From positions 21,192,134 to 21,256,133 of the forward strand of contig CP136065.1 of the NCBI GenBank assembly GCA_032622095.1: a stretch of DNA of 64,000 bases. The letters run 5' to 3'. The notes beneath the pieces are model-generated. The model was given only the letters and a program-made list of their open reading frames with translations. It searched no databases and was not told the DNA's origin. The stretch comes from Siphonodentalium dalli. Lineage: Eukaryota > Mollusca > Scaphopoda > Gadilida > Siphonodentaliidae. Numbering within the stretch: position 1 is the first letter of the stretch; the number at the start of each line of letters is the position of its first letter. Positions 22,701 through 32,066 of this stretch are shown one piece after another. Made by a program: the position numbers and the translations under genes.

Positions 22701-23670
22701 AACGTGGTATAATATTGTTGGCCTGGAGTTATATTTCCAATCCGAGTTGTGAAGTGAGGAAGTTGAACATAGGCTGCAAGCCGTGACATTAAGCCGTCAA
22801 TGTCACATCATGGTATTGTCAATCAACCACAATGATGTATATGTTCAGGAGACGATGTAATGGTTGTCTCAAGGGTTTCCCTTTTGTTCATGGCCTGAGA
22901 TGTAAATATGGATTTTACATGGCTTTCTGACCAATAAAGGATGTTATTTCATTCTGGAGGCGGAACATCTCCAGTATTGGATTCTATTCAGAGATAGTAA
23001 AATAGTAATCTTTCATATAATTATAAGGGGTGCTTGTTCATAGAGTCCTAAGTAAAAGTGTTATCTTTGGAGCTCCATGGTCCAGTGGTTTGTGTGTCAG
23101 ACTTAAAATTGCTGTCAACGCAGCAAGATGAGTTCGGAGCCCGTCGCTGGTCTTATGTGAGTTTCACACAGCAGTGGCTTGGTCGAATTGATCAACATGC
23201 AATTGTCAGATTGTGCTCTGTTCATATTTTGTGCTAAGTTGTGACCCTTAAGCAAGATCATTTGTACTGTGTCTGTTTCGCACCACCCATGTGTTGAAAA
23301 GGTCACCTGATTATGAGCAGTGGAAGATCTTGTCAGTATGCTAGCCTAGCCGAATTGTGGTTGTACCTCACCCTGTCTCTGGGGAGCAGTAGATGTTTAC
23401 TGGGCGTTCAGGCACATCAGGGCAATAATTGTCCCACGCATTGGAATGAGATACCTGTAGAATGCATGTAACAAATTGATTGATTATTATTTATTATCTT
23501 ATTTGCTATGATACTTCGTCAAGTTGTAACTTGTAATAAACTATTTCTTTGTTATTTCTTTTCAGTGTGGAGAGAAAGGTCATTATGCTAACAGATGTAC
23601 AAAAGGTCACCTCGCATTCCTCAGTGCTGCTCATCATAATCCACCAGATCATGAGGTGGCTGCAACGTAG
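10697..23670 (+). CDS. CPSF4: Cleavage and polyadenylation specificity factor 4 (CPSF30), complete gene
   Basis: Zinc-finger subunit of the nuclear pre-mRNA 3'-end processing complex that binds the AAUAAA signal. Coding exons: 10697-10799, 18681-18884, 20242-20337, 20867-20960, 21813-22008, 22406-22477, 23566-23670. All have GT-AG borders and compatible phases, giving 870 nt and 289 residues (human: 269). Five CCCH fingers lie at residues 41-59, 68-86, 96-114, 124-142 and 148-166. Two CCHC zinc knuckles lie at 187-200 and 253-266. Human CPSF4 has a single knuckle, whereas Drosophila Clipper has two, so this is the invertebrate form. The N-terminus MQDIVAPVYHIKFDIE and the SGAAICNFF block match the family closely. 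Intron 1 (7.9 kb) is packed with transposons. It is convergent with the sulfatase gene. Confidence 0.96.
11007..13413. mobile_element. Mutator-like element with TIRs of about 350 bp and a 9-bp target duplication
   Basis: The arms 11007-11354 and 13068-13413 are inverted copies, with ends near tgcgttatgcagtaggtccc. An exact 9-bp direct repeat CTCCCAGAG sits at 10998-11006 and 13414-13422. Long TIRs plus a 9-bp duplication fit Mutator-like elements. The interior (11355-13067) has small ORFs at 11624-11863 (+) and 12630-12815 (-), neither resembling a transposase. The second contains a CETGCFLCEKD cysteine cluster. A 'ttccgttcaaattgtat...aatccactctg' repeat lies at 12368-12465. It lies 207 bp inside CPSF4 intron 1. 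Confidence 0.75.
13423..14275. mobile_element. Decayed repeats: hairpin-MITE relic and CGCGTT-rich DNA
   Basis: About 13840-14012 is a diverged piggyBac-type hairpin MITE: 'aatgcactggcttacaagg', then 'gataatgcattggcacagg', ending in atgaaagggttaa with TTAA at 14009-14012. Bases 13490-13620 carry 'caacgcggt' motifs like those of the element at 14276. Nothing coding is seen. Confidence 0.5.
14276..16676. mobile_element. 2.4 kb TIR element with CpG-rich 'ACGCGGTCGTAACG' subterminal repeats
   Basis: The ends pair as inverted copies: ACCTTCTCAAAATAAGTGGC on the left and, reverse-complemented, ACCTACTCAAAAGTAATGGC on the right. Behind each end is a block of about 200 bp of degenerate 'aacgcggtcgtaacg' motifs in both orientations (14300-14520, 16450-16655). 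These are far richer in CpG than the surroundings and look like clustered transposase-binding sites. The 14530-16440 interior has only short ORFs without recognisable domains. No target duplication was identified and the superfamily is undetermined. Confidence 0.6.
16907..17099. repeat. Near-perfect foldback (inverted repeat of about 190 bp)
   Basis: The left arm starts tacagtaatgct and the right arm ends agcattactgta. The arms pair almost perfectly through 'acttcttaaccacagcagaa' to a 5-nt loop (caaca) between gttgccattca and tgaatggcaac. It looks like a young MITE or foldback in CPSF4 intron 1; a transcript would form a long hairpin. Confidence 0.85.
17135..17872 (-). pseudogene. Non-LTR retrotransposon (LINE) ORF2 3' end, broken
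   Basis: On the minus strand, 17872-17690 reads FHSAFKFQKRLMEVSKSG and on to SWANSLTQIENLW. 17500-17139 reads KELTKLRISAHGLIHIETGR followed by RLCNFCTKQTEDEIHFLYYC, the C-terminal CCHC knuckle (C-x2-C...H-x4-C) found after reverse transcriptase in many LINEs. A frameshift near 17705 moves the reading to a THNYEWIGTKNL frame. An inverted duplication at 17502-17569 cuts the frame again. Only the 3' end is present, as in 5'-truncated copies. The clade is not determined. Confidence 0.75.
17873..18680 (+). other. CPSF4 intron 1 remainder with GGTCCGGACC inverted repeats and a decayed hairpin
   Basis: At 17938-18006, copies of ggtccggaccgg and ccggtccggtcc form a CpG-rich inverted cluster. At 18484-18570 a decayed relative of the hAT-type 'gcagaatgaggtcc' hairpin can still be read ('aatttggtgatgctagcctg' ... 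'gcatcactgaattcaccc'). The rest is unremarkable. Confidence 0.45.
18681..18884 (+). CDS. CPSF4: CPSF4 exon 2
   Basis: Residues 35-102: fingers 1 and 2 (CNFFLHQMCSKGTACPYRH and CKHWLRGLCKKGDDCEFLH) and the start of finger 3. It ends SKF followed by donor gtgagt. Fingers 2 and 3 are those that contact AAUAAA in the known structures, and both are intact. Confidence 0.96.
18885..20241 (+). other. CPSF4 intron 2
   Basis: A 1.36 kb AT-rich intron. No exon, RNA gene or clear mobile element was recognised. Confidence 0.6.
20242..20337 (+). CDS. CPSF4: CPSF4 exon 3
   Basis: Residues 103-134: the rest of finger 3 (KQCSNKECPFLH) and most of finger 4 (CAWYDRGFCRH). Acceptor ttttcag, donor gtgagt. Confidence 0.95.
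20465..20835. mobile_element. Left-truncated copy of the double-hairpin hAT-type MITE
   Basis: It has the same order as 2402-2846: a half hairpin ('ttcatcctctcgggacctca'), a shared middle ('ggcctcatctgctatgggat', 'gatggtgatgttcaccc') and an intact right hairpin at 20714-20805. It lies in CPSF4 intron 3, about 30 bp before exon 4. Confidence 0.65.
20867..20960 (+). CDS. CPSF4: CPSF4 exon 4
   Basis: Residues 135-165 plus two bases: the rest of finger 4 and finger 5 (CQCFLSGFCPLGPKCKHV, completed by His at the next exon). Donor gtgagt. Confidence 0.95.
20991..21441. mobile_element. piggyBac-type hairpin MITE
   Basis: TTAA (20991) and CCCTTTCATGACAGGAGC at the left; GCTCCCATCATGAAAGGG and TTAA (21438-21441) at the right. 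It has hairpins at 21040-21106 and 21325-21390 of the 'aatgcattctcttatatatg' type. Several degenerate 'gttaaagaatgtaagaaaaa' repeats lie between them. It lies in CPSF4 intron 4. Confidence 0.78.
21813..22008 (+). CDS. CPSF4: CPSF4 exon 5
   Basis: Residues 166-231. It contains the first zinc knuckle (CHYCGEHGHKYVTC), absent from human CPSF4, then a Gln-rich charged linker (HHAQQQQKYQDYQDKLKQIH). Donor gtatat. Confidence 0.93.
22406..22477 (+). CDS. CPSF4: CPSF4 exon 6
   Basis: Residues 232-255: a short linker and the first Cys of the second zinc knuckle (ITCFK). Acceptor atttcag, donor gtttgt; exactly 24 codons. Confidence 0.92.
23064..23490 (+). mobile_element. tRNA-derived SINE in CPSF4 intron 6
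   Basis: The head reads ggagctccatggtccagtgg (A-box-like TGGTCCAGTGG) and gagttcggagccc (B-box-like). It is followed by a non-tRNA body ('ggcgttcaggcacatcaggg') and an attgattgatta tail. The anticodon arm is not tRNA-like enough for a functional gene. Confidence 0.6.
23566..23670 (+). CDS. CPSF4: CPSF4 exon 7 (terminal)
   Basis: Residues 256-289. It completes the second knuckle (CGEKGHYANRC) and gives the conserved TKGHLAFLS end, extended by about 15 residues (AAHHNPPDHEVAAT) before TAG. Confidence 0.95.
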   Translation, partial: CGEKGHYANRCTKGHLAFLSAAHHNPPDHEVAAT

Positions 23671-24115
23671 TGTTACTTTTGAACTCTAGACTGGTTCCAA
23701 GCCTCAACAAAGAGTTAACCATGGACTACAGACTGGTTTCCAGCTGCAACATAGAACTATCTATGGAATATAGACTGGTTCGCAGCCACAACCTAGAGTT
23801 TCCTATGAATTATAGGCTGGACATCTTCAAATTATTCAAAATCAATCTGTTGGAGCAGATACTCTTAGCGCGCTTATCTCGTTTTGGTTGAATTTATATC
23901 AGGTTAGACAGTCAAATTGGCACCTAACCTTCTGCTTGGGTTGAAAAGCAGTGCCATGTGGGTGTCTTGGCATTGCTATTGGGCATCTTTTTTGTTGCTA
24001 TGTACAAACTACAAATTGAGGTGACCAAATTAAAAACAGGAAGGGGTGCTAAATTTTGAAATCCTTGGTAAACCCTAACATGTCTGTTTTCAGACTTGGA
24101 TGATAGAGTTATTAT
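23671..24115 (+). other. CPSF4 3' flank / probable 3' UTR
   Basis: Short degenerate tandem units ('tagactggttccaagcctcaac') occur at 23690-23825. The only candidate poly(A) signal noticed is ATTAAA at 24029-24034; no AATAAA was seen before the repeat at 24116. The assignment is tentative. Confidence 0.4.
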
Positions 24116-26818
24116 TAGCTCAACTTACTTTGTAAGTTTGAGCTATTGCCATGGGTTGGCATCCGTGTGTGCATGTGTGCGTGTGTCCGTCAACAATTTC
24201 ATTTGGCGCGGGCTACAGGTCTTACCTTTGGTCTGATCTTTATGAAATTTGTCATGAATGTTGAGATTGACATGTAGATGGGAACGTGTCATTTTGGGGT
24301 CATTCGGCCAAAAAACATGGCCGCTGGTGGCCATCTTGGATTTCAAAATTCAATCCATTGGCGCGGGCTACAGTTCGTACTGTTCGTCTGATCATCATGA
24401 AATTTGTCATGGATGTTAATATTGACATGTAGATGGGAGCGAGTGATTTTGGGGTCGTTCGGCCAAAAAACATGGCCGCCAGCAGCCATCTTGGATTTTA
24501 CTCTTTGCATGGCTAAATCCTTTGGCGCGGGCTACATGTCGTACCTTTGGGCTGATCTTTATGAGATTTGTTATGAATGTTGACATTGACATGTAGATGG
24601 GAATTGTTATTTTGTGGTCGTTCTGCCAAAAAAATGGCCGCTGGCGGCCATCTTGGATTTCAAAATTAAATCCATTGGCGCGGGCTACAGGTCGTACTGA
24701 TCGTCATGAAATTTGTCATGGATATTAATATTGACATGTAGATGGGAACGAGTCATTTTGGGGTCGTTCGGCCGAAAAACATGGCCCCAGCAGCCATCTT
24801 GGATTTGACTCTTTGCATGACTAAATCCTTTGGCGCAGGCTACAGGTCGTAGCTTTGATTGGAACTTCATGAAATTTGTCATGGATGTTAGCAATGACAT
24901 GTAGATGGGAACGAGTCATTTTGGGGTCGTTCAGCCGAAAAACATGGCCGCCAGCAGACATCTTGGATTTTACTCTTTGCATGATTAAATCCTTTGGCGC
25001 GGGCTACAGGTCGTACCTTTGGTCTGATCTTTATGAAATTTGTCATGAATGGTGATATTGACATGTAGATGCGAACAAGTTATTTTGGGGTCATTCGGCC
25101 AAAAAACATGGGCCGCTGGCGGCCATCTTGGATTTCAAAATTAAATCCATTGGCGCGAGCTTCAGGTCGTACTGTTCGTCTGATCATCATGAAATTTGTC
25201 ATGGATGTTAATATTGACATGTAGATGGGAACGAGTCATTTTGGGGTCGTTCGGCCCAAAAAACATGGCCGCCAGCAGCCATCTTGGATTTTACTCTTTG
25301 TATGACTAAATCCTTTGGCGCGGGCTACAGGTCTTAGCTTTTGTCGGATCTTCATGAAATTTGACATGGATGTTAACAATGACATGTAGATGGGAAACGA
25401 GTCATTTTGGGGTCGTTCGGCCGAAAAACATGGCTGCCAGCAGACATCTTGGAATTTACTCTTTGCATGACTAAATCCTTTGGCACGGGCTACAGGTCGT
25501 ACCTTTTGTCTGATCTTTATGAAATTTGTCATGGATGTTAACAATGACATGTAGATGGGAATTGTTATTTTGTGGTCGTTCTGCCGAAAAACATGGCCGC
25601 CATCAGCCATCTTGGATTTTACTCTTTGCATGACTAAATCTTTGGCGCGGGCTACAGGTCTTACCTTTGGGCTGATGTTTATTAGATGGGAATGAGTCAT
25701 TTTGGGCTCATTCGGTCAAAAAACATGGCCGCTGGCAGCCATCTTGGATTTCAAAATTAAATCCATTGGCGTGGGCTACAGGTCATACTGTTTGTCTGAT
25801 CATCATGAAATTTGTCATTGATGTTAATATTGACATGCAGATGGGAACGAGTGATTTTGGAGTCGTTCGGCCAAAAAACATGGCCGCCAGCAGCCATCTT
25901 GGATTTTACTCTTTACATGACTAAATCCTGTTGTAGCTTTTGTAGGATCTTCATGAAATTTGTCATGGATGTTAACAATGACCTGTAGATGGGAACGATT
26001 CGTTTTGGGGTCGTTCTGCCGAAAAAAATGGATTCCAGCAGCCATCTTGGATTTTACTCTTTGCATGACTAAATCCTTTGGTACAGGCTACAGGTCGCAC
26101 CTTTGGTCAGGTCATTATGAGATTTGTCATGTCTGTTGAGATTGACATGTAGATGGGAACGAGTCATTTTGGTGTCATTCGGCCAAAAAACATGGCCGCC
26201 AGTGGCCGTCTTGGATTTCAAAATTCAATCCATTAGCACGGGCTACAGGTCGTATCTTTTGTTGGATCATCATTAAATTTGTCATGGATGTTAATATTAA
26301 TATGTAGATGGGAAACGAGTCATTTTGACGTCATTCGGCCAGAAAACATTGCCACCAGCAGCCATCTTGGATTTTACTCTTTGCATGACTAAATCCTTTG
26401 GTACAGGCTACAGGTCGCACCTTTGGTCAGGTCATTATGAGATTTGTCATGTCTGTTGAGATTGACATGTAGATGGAAACGAGTCATTTTGACGTCATTC
26501 GGCCAGAAAACATGGCCACCAGCAGCCATCTTGGATTTTACTCTTTTCATGACTAAATCCTTTGGCACAGGCTACAGGTTGTATCTTTTGTCGGATCATC
26601 ATGAAATTTGTGATGGATGTTAACAATGACATGTAAATGGGAACGAGTCTTTTTGGGGTCATTTGGCAAAAAAACATAGCTGCCAGTGGCCATCTTGGAT
26701 TTTACTCTTTGCATAACTAGGCCTTTCAACTTTCCACATTCCTAATCACTCTATTGACTGTAACACATGAAATTATTCCCTTTCCAAGTTGAGCTACAAT
26801 GTCATTGACACTTTCATG
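24116..26818. mobile_element. Large repeat element, copy 1: about 16 tandem units of about 160 bp
   Basis: It starts tagctcaacttactttgtaa, with a small hairpin AGCTCAACTT/AAGTTTGAGCT. It ends tttccaagttgagctacaat, so the two edges are inverted. Each unit carries 'gcgggctacaggtcgtacct', 'gaaatttgtcatgga', 'acatgtagatgggaacgag' and 'acatggccgcc'. Two unit subtypes alternate: one ends in 'ggattttactctttgcatga', the other in 'ggatttcaaaattcaatcca'. A frame-preserving period of about 162 creates spurious minus-strand ORFs. Confidence 0.8.
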
Positions 26819-28160
26819 TTCCATTATCAGGGTGCTGAAATACACAGAACTGGATCTGTTCCATAGTGCTAAAAATGAAAAGCGGAGTGGTTACTGACAC
26901 TTAAAATCTTACATTGTTCAAATAAATTGTTGCTTTAACTAAATTTCCAGAGAGAATTAGAATGTTAATAGCCAGGTTTAGCAACCTATACGTGTTCATT
27001 GTAATGTGTGTTGCTTTTGCCAATGAAAGTTACCTGACTCACGTGACCATTTCGTCTACACCTACAGTCATACCGTTTAGAAGTTTTGTATCCAACATGT
27101 GGCCCACTGAACTTATAGCAGGGATTAAATAATATAATCTTCTAATGACCAAATGAGTGACAAATGTTGTACAAGCTGTGGTAGAACGGGATTTGCCTGC
27201 ACGGAATGTTCTTATTTTGATTGCAGCCAATAAATGCATCCGTGGTCACAGTGTTGACAGCTTGTCCTTTACCACTGACTATTGTTTGCACATTTTTCTA
27301 TGCGTTGGGCCAATATCTAATAACAAGTAGGCTTGTTGCCATACAATCAAGCCTGAATATAAGCGGCCGGACATGGACATTGTCCGATACAAATTACCAA
27401 ATGTCCAATGGTTTTCAGTTTGCGTCTGCCGTTATGTCCGGCGGCATTTTATGTGTGAATGCGTCTTATAGGTTATATGTCAGAAATATACAAATTCAAT
27501 GTTTTATTTCCTATTAAAATAAACACAAAACTATCTAAATTTGTCAAACTATACCTGACTTTACCGGAAGTTTTAAAAATGCTCGTCTGATTTCCCCAAC
27601 AGTTTAATATATAGAACATATTTCTCAGAATACAAAATACGAAAGAAAAACTCAGAACGGAAATCATTGCGGAACGAAACGCGTGATTGGAATCGTATAA
27701 CGGACAGTAAATCATTTTATGGAATATAGTGGCACACATACATGTGCCGCATCTGCGTATTATTATTAAAATTATATTAAGTATAATTTAATTTACTGTT
27801 TTACTTACTCTAGCAAAGAGAATATAGTGACTTGATTGATCAATGATCGTGCATTAATTCAGCTTCAATTTTTGTTAAAAGCAAAACGTTTTCGACAAAA
27901 TGTCAGATGCATTTTTAAAAATGTCAGACAGACCTGTGTTAGTGCCTGACTTTTGTCAGGTGGTGAGCAAAAAATTTAATTCAGGCTTGCATACAATCAT
28001 GTCACTTTTCCCACTAAGTACGTCTCCAGACTCCATAGCAATACCATAGTAACACATGTTAGAAATTACACATGCATGTGGCTAAACCTGGTTATTGTCA
28101 TTTATGTAATATAATGTTTTTTCATGATGGGTGTGGATTGGTCGTTGTCCGTGCCATTAT
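26819..28160. other. Spacer between the two arrays; no gene assigned
   Basis: A unique-looking 1.3 kb. A 26-codon + strand segment (27153-27233) encodes CCTSCGRTGFACTECSYFDC, a zinc-ribbon-like cysteine pattern that could be the tail of a decayed transposase. There is no supporting sequence upstream. The ORF at 27221-27517 shows no recognisable domain. Confidence 0.4.
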
Positions 28161-30560
28161 TAGCTCAACTTTACTTTGTAAAGTTTGAGCTATTGCCATG
28201 GCTTTGTCGTCCGTCGTCCGTGTGTACGTGTGTGCGTGTGTACGTGTGTACGTAAGGCGTCAACAATGCAGTCTACAGGTCGTACCTTTGGTCGGATCAT
28301 TATGAAATTTGTCATAGCTGTTGACATCAACATTTAGACCAGAATGATTAATTTTGGGGTCATTCGGTAAAAAAACATGGCCGCCAGTGGCCATCTTGCA
28401 TTTCAAAATTCAATCCATTAGCACGGGCTACAGGGCGTACTGTTTGTCTGATCGTCATGAAATTTGTCATGGATGTTAATATTGACATGTAGATGGGAAC
28501 GAGTCATTTTGGGGTCATTCGGCCAAAAAACATGGCCGCCAGCAGGCATCTTTGATTTCACTCTTTGTATGACTAAATCCTTTAGCACGGGCTACAGGTC
28601 GTACCTTTAGTCCGATCATCATAAAATTTGTCATGGCTGTTGAAATTGGAATGTAGATGGGAACGAGTCATTTTGGGGTCATTCGGACAAAAAACATGGC
28701 CGCCAGCGGCCATCTTGGATTTCAAAATTCAATCCATTAGCACGGGCCACAGGTCGTACCTTTAGTCTGATCATCATGAAATTTGTCATGGGTGTTAATA
28801 TTGACATGTAGATGGGAACGAGTAATTTTGGGGTCATTCGGCCAAAAAACATGGCGGCCAGCAGCCTTCTTGGATTTTACTCTTTGTATGACTAAATTCT
28901 TTAGCACGGGCTACAGGTCGTACCTTTAGTCTGATCATCATCAAATTTGTCATGGATGTTAATATTGACATGTAGATGGGAACGAGTAATTTTGGGGTCA
29001 TTCGGCCAAAAAACATGGCCGCCAGCAGCCATCTTGGATTTTACTCTTTGTATGACTAAATCCTTTAGCACGGGCTACAGGTCCTACTTTTAGTCTGATC
29101 ATCATAAAATTTGTCAAGAATGTTAATAATGACATGTAGATGGGAACGAGTCATTTTGGGGTCAATCGGCCAAAAAACATGGCCGCCAGCAGCCATCTTG
29201 GATTTTACTCTTTGTATGACTAAATCCTTTAGCACGGGCTACAGGCCGTACCTTTAGTCTGATCATCATAAAATTTGTCGTGAATGTTAATAATGACATG
29301 TAGATGGGAACGAGTCATTTTGGGGTCATTTGGCCAATAAACATGGCCGCCAGTGGCCATCTTGGATTTCAAAATTTAATCCATTAGCACGGGCCACAGG
29401 TCGTACTGTTCGTCTGATCATCATAAAATTTGTCATGGATGTTAACAATGACATTTAGATGGGAACGAGTAATTTTGGGGTCATTCGGCCAAAAAACATG
29501 GTCGCCAGCAGCCATCTTGGATTTTACTCTTTGTATGACTAAATCCTTTAGCACGGGCTACAGGTTGTACCTTTAGTCTGATCATCATAAAATTTGTCGT
29601 GAATGTTAATAATGACATGTAGATGGGAACGAGTCATTTTGGGGTCATTCGGCAGAAAAACATGGCCGCCAGCAGCCATCTTTGATTTTACTCTTTGTAT
29701 GACTAAATCCTTTAGCACGGGCTACAGGTCGTACCTTTAGTCTGATCATCATAAAATTTGTCATGGCTGTTGAAATTGGAATGTAAATGGGAACGAGTAA
29801 TTTTGGGGTCATTCGGCAGAAAAACATGGCCGCCAGCAGCCATCTTTGATTTTACTCTTTGTATGACTAAATCCTTTAGCACGGGCTACAGGTCGTACAT
29901 TTAGTCTGATCATCATAAAATTTGTCATGGCTGTTGAAATTGGAATGTAAATGGGAACGAGTCATTTTGGGGTCATTCAGACAAAAAACATGGCCGCCAG
30001 TGGCCATCTTGGATTTCAAAATTTATTCCATTAGCATGGGCAACAGGTCGTACTGTTCGTCTGATCATCATGAAATTTGTCATGGTTGTTAATATTGGAT
30101 TTTACTCTTTGTATGACTAAATTCTTTAGCATGGGCTACAGGTCGTACCTTTAGTCTGATCGTCATAAAATTTGTCTTAGATGTTAATAATGACATGTAG
30201 ATGGGAACGAGTCATTTCGGTGTCATTCGGCCAAAAAACATGGCCGCCAGCAGCCATCTTGGATTTTACTCTTTGTATGACTAAATTCTTTAGCATAGGC
30301 TACAGGTCGTACCTTTAGTCTGATCGTCATAAAATTTGTCTTGGATGTTAACGATGACATGTAGATGGGATACAATCATTTTGGGGTCATTCGGCCGAAA
30401 ACATGGCCGCCAGCAGCCATCTTGGATTTTACTTTTCTCTTCATGTCTATAAACTAGTATTAGACAGTCAACTTTCCACATTCCTAATCGCTCCATTGAC
30501 TGTAATACATTAAATTATTCCCTTTCCAAGTTGAGCTACAGTGTCATTGACACTTTCATT
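28161..30560. mobile_element. Large repeat element, copy 2: about 14 tandem units of about 160 bp
   Basis: Same orientation and edges as copy 1 (tagctcaactttactttgta ... ttccaagttgagctaca). A (tgtgtacg)-rich leader lies at 28218-28250. The units are more uniform than in copy 1, and most read 'agcacgggctacaggtcgta'. The right flank 'cattcctaatcgctccattg ... tgtcattgacactttcat' is shared with copy 1, which shows a common element end. Confidence 0.8.
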
Positions 30561-30627
30561 TACGACGTCATTGCATCAAATTTTAAAGTGCAGACATCAC
30601 AGACTTGTGTGAGTATAATGCTGTGGC

Positions 30628-30881
30628 CAAGCCTTGAAATAGGGCGTCTGTCATTTGCAGAATGAGGTCCCCAGAGGGTGAATTTAGTGATGCTACCCCG
30701 CATAGCGGGCTAGCATTACCAAATTCACCCTCTGGGGACCTCATTCTGCTTACACCTCAGCAGAATGAGGTTCCCAGAGGGTGAATTTGGTGATGCTAGC
30801 CTGCTATGCGGCGTAGCATCACTAAATTCACCCTCTGGGGACCTCATTCTGCAAATGACAGACACCCTATTTCAAGGCTTG
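30628..30881. mobile_element. hAT-type double-palindrome MITE with perfect 8-bp target duplication
   Basis: The ends are CAAGCCTTGAAATAGGG and complement. Two 'gcagaatgaggt' palindromes stand side by side (30658-30750 and 30760-30852). An exact 8-bp repeat GCTGTGGC flanks the element (30620-30627 and 30882-30889), supporting hAT-type insertion. The internal arms are almost identical, which suggests recent activity. Confidence 0.8.
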
Positions 30882-31071
30882 GCTGTGGCTATATTTATAG
30901 CACTGTAAACGGAGACACATTGATTGTCACTTGTAATGTACCATATCAGTCATTAAATGACATTCTATATGAGAAGGCAACTTTGTTTTTCAATTCCAGC
31001 TGCACGGCCTTAAAACATGCTGCATAGAGCCAAAAAAAAAAAAAAAATTATCTCTCAGGCACTATCTATGT

Positions 31072-31362
31072 TTAACCCTTCCATGACTGGAGCTTCCTGA
31101 AATTTTGTGAAAACCCTGTGCCAATGCATTCTCTTATATATTTGAGCCTCCCGTAGGAATCCTCACATATAAAAGAGAATACATTGACCTAATAATATTT
31201 ACATTGGCCTTGTAAGCCAGTGCATTCTCTTATATAACAATTTACCAATGCATTCTCTTATATATGTGAGTCTCCCATATGGAGCCTCACATATATAAGA
31301 CAATGCATTGGTAAAGGATCTTTAATGTTGCACCAATGCAACTCCCGCCATGAAAGGGTTAA
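31072..31362. mobile_element. piggyBac-type hairpin MITE
   Basis: TTAA at both edges (31072-31075, 31359-31362), with CCCTTCCATGACTGGAGC on the left and ATGAAAGGG on the right. It has hairpins at 31121-31186 and 31245-31311. It is followed by further decayed family sequence to about 31490. Confidence 0.7.
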
Positions 31363-31553
31363 TGCAAACATTCTTAATCTAACCCCATAGGGAGCTTGGG
31401 TTATATAAGAGATTGCACTGGCTTTACAAGGTCAAGGTAAATATTGTTAGGTCAATGTATGTTCTTATATATGTGAGGCTCCCATTGTGAGACCATACCA
31501 GCTGCTATCATGAAATCAACAAAGAATATTCGAATGGATGGTTGGCTTTAATC

Positions 31554-31559
31554 TTTATT
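31554..31559 (-). promoter_or_regulatory. Poly(A) signal AATAAA of the sulfatase gene
   Basis: AATAAA on the minus strand about 160 nt after the stop codon at 31720, a normal distance for a short 3' UTR. No closer signal was noticed. Confidence 0.5.
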
Positions 31560-31719
31560 TCAGATGGCAGCCTCAGAGGTAGATTGATCATATGAATTTC
31601 AGCATAATGGACAGTCAAAATATAACGAAATACATAAACAACATAAACTCATTTCCTCGATTTTGAAATTCAGCTGCCCCCAGGCTGCAGTTAGAAATTC
31701 ATAAGTTAAAGACCTCCCC

Positions 31720-32066
31720 CTAGCACCATGTATACCATCTTGATAATAAATTGAAAATTACAAACAAGTATACAGGAACAGACTTTGTTGAAGCAGCATT
31801 TGAAAGTCCAATCCATGGACCAAAAGCACCATCATGTTTTTGAGGGTCAAAGTTTGGATCAGCCCATGGATAGAATGGTGACACTGCTGTACTGTTATAG
31901 AACGCCAGTCTGTCCAGCATTGACTTCACAATCCTCGGGTACCGATCAGATAAATCGTGTTTCTCATAAGGATCATCTGTTATGTTAAAGAGCCACACGT
32001 TCTTATCTTCCAGTCTTTTTTCGAATATTGTGTCTTTCTGATCAATTGCTATCCAGCTCCCGTTCC
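31720..32066 (-). CDS. Sulfatase exon 8 (terminal)
   Basis: It begins [12 protein letters not shown] and continues through [20 protein letters not shown] to FGPWIG, the conserved sulfatase C-terminus. A hydrophobic stretch ([15 protein letters not shown]) before TAG could be a GPI-like or membrane tail, or simply a divergent end. Confidence 0.9.

Noticed and set aside
23064-23140. tRNA gene on the plus strand
   Set aside because: Only promoter-box similarity; continuous with a SINE body and attgatt tail.
24143-26677. Series of minus-strand ORFs with repeated ARAKGFSHAKSKIQDGCW-type peptides
   Set aside because: They are translations of the 160-bp tandem units, whose ~162-bp period preserves frame. 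No start, splice or domain evidence.
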